Under the pieces are notes generated by a model. That model was not told the DNA's origin, did not search any database, and was given only the letters and a program-made list of their open reading frames with translations. A stretch of 64,000 nt of DNA, from positions 627,443-691,442 of the forward strand of contig NC_020812.1 in assembly GCF_000348745.1 (NCBI RefSeq), given 5' to 3'. Made by a program: the position numbers and the translations under genes. Of this stretch, positions 63,465-64,000 are shown piece by piece (within the stretch, counting starts at the first letter, position 1; each line of letters opens with the position of its first letter). This DNA is from Micavibrio aeruginosavorus EPB. Lineage in GTDB: Bacteria; Pseudomonadota; Alphaproteobacteria; Micavibrionales; Micavibrionaceae.

Positions 63465-64000
63465 TTACTGTCTTTTTGGGCGACGCCGAACCGGTGGTGG
63501 CCGTGGAACCACGATCCGCCGGGGCGCTGCGGGGCATCAAGATACGCGCCAGACGATCCGGCGACATCCCGAACAGGCCCTCGGCCACTTGAGATGTATT
63601 GCTGGCGTCTGCAAAAACCAGGCCACCATAATGGGCGGCGGCCAGAAGCCCGCCAATCCGGCGGGCAATATCCAATCGGGTCGATATCATCGTGCGCACG
63701 CCCAGGCTGGCATACACACGGGCCATTTCCCCGGATTCATCGGCATCAACGCCCGCGGGCATGACCAGAATGGGGTCCATGTTTGCCACGGCCATCATAC
63801 GGGCTAGGTCGCGCATTTCCTGCGGGTTAAAGGGGTTCAGGCCCCCGGTATCAATCACAATCTGGTCCGCGCCGCGCACGGCGTCCATTGCCCGACCCAG
63901 ATCGCGCGGGTCACGCGCTTTTTCCAGCGGGACGTTCAGTATTTTGGTAAATGCCGCCAATTGTTCGACGCCGCCCGCACGCAACGTATCGGTGGTGATA
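63454..64000 (-). CDS. flhF: Flagellar SRP-like GTPase FlhF (3' part)
   Basis: The C-terminal part of FlhF, cut by the window end. It begins in frame with TTDTLRAGGVEQLAAFTKIL, corresponding to the SRP-GTPase motif that reads TTDTYRIGAVEQL in others, then VIDTGGLNPFNPQEM (G3 region), LVMPAGVDADESGEMARVY, and STRLDIARRIGGLLAAAHY. Beyond about 150 visible residues is a short Ser/Lys tail. FlhF sets the polar site of the flagellum with FlhG. Confidence 0.9.
   Translation of the reverse strand, partial: ITTDTLRAGGVEQLAAFTKILNVPLEKARDPRDLGRAMDAVRGADQIVIDTGGLNPFNPQEMRDLARMMAVANMDPILVMPAGVDADESGEMARVYASLGVRTMISTRLDIARRIGGLLAAAHYGGLVFADASNTSQVAEGLFGMSPDRLARILMPRSAPADRGSTATTGSASPKKTVNAG

Overview
The window looks like a piece of an alphaproteobacterial chromosome of moderate GC content. 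The clade markers are CtrA (51131-51838), its phosphotransferase ChpT (21242-21880), a TipF-like degenerate EAL protein (47862-49376), and a GTTY-N7-GTTC type LexA box at uvrB. The gene set is flagellar and envelope-centred and rich in peptidases, with MurNAc-6-P etherase, a GH114 glycosidase and an oligopeptide importer. That would fit a Micavibrio-like predatory lineage, but this assignment is an inference and no database was consulted.

Layout. 0-4.5 kb: 3' end of lysS, a HicA/HicB toxin-antitoxin pair, a nitroreductase, two small membrane proteins, an orphan OmpR-type regulator, a CBS protein, and a gap holding a Pho-box-like direct repeat and a probable small RNA. 4.5-15.7 kb: mostly housekeeping (M29 aminopeptidase, uvrB, SIMPL protein, murQ, ohr, lepA), interrupted by dispersed repeats around an orphan gene, then a zincin-like protein and an I78 inhibitor. 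15.7-19.7 kb: six unrecognised genes on the minus strand, including two tandem paralogues, glycine-zipper membrane proteins and a 20-nt homopolymer inside a coding end. 19.8-24.3 kb: cheR, a CheY-like protein, chpT, a phosphohexomutase and galU. 24.3-41.4 kb: peptidases (M24, M48, M20, M32), rpsU, a lipase-like hydrolase, yejF, acetyltransferase-like genes and yejBE (yejE appears frameshifted), then a GH114 hydrolase.

41.4-55.5 kb: a cysteine-rich secreted protein preceded by two copies of a roughly 210-nt structured element. Next is a long minus-strand run in transcription order pgsA, pyrD, tipF-like, yejA, kdsB, O-antigen ligase and histidine phosphatase. ctrA lies just upstream, followed by three tandem ELM1-like (DUF1022) glycosyltransferase-like paralogues. 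55.6-64 kb: flagellar genes fliI, fliJ, a fliK-like gene, flhG and the 3' end of flhF, with a protein carrying two degenerate GGDEF-like domains between fliJ and fliK.

Themes: CtrA/ChpT cell-cycle signalling together with flagellar assembly and c-di-GMP-type proteins; LPS and nucleotide-sugar synthesis (galU, phosphohexomutase, kdsB, ligase); and uptake and breakdown of peptides and cell-wall material (YejABEF, six peptidase-type genes, MurQ, GH114). The least explained parts are the 15.7-19.7 kb cluster, the duplicated structured element at 42.0-42.7 kb, the triple glycosyltransferase-like array and the putative sRNA at 4.4 kb. I saw no tRNA, rRNA, CRISPR array, insertion sequence or prophage.
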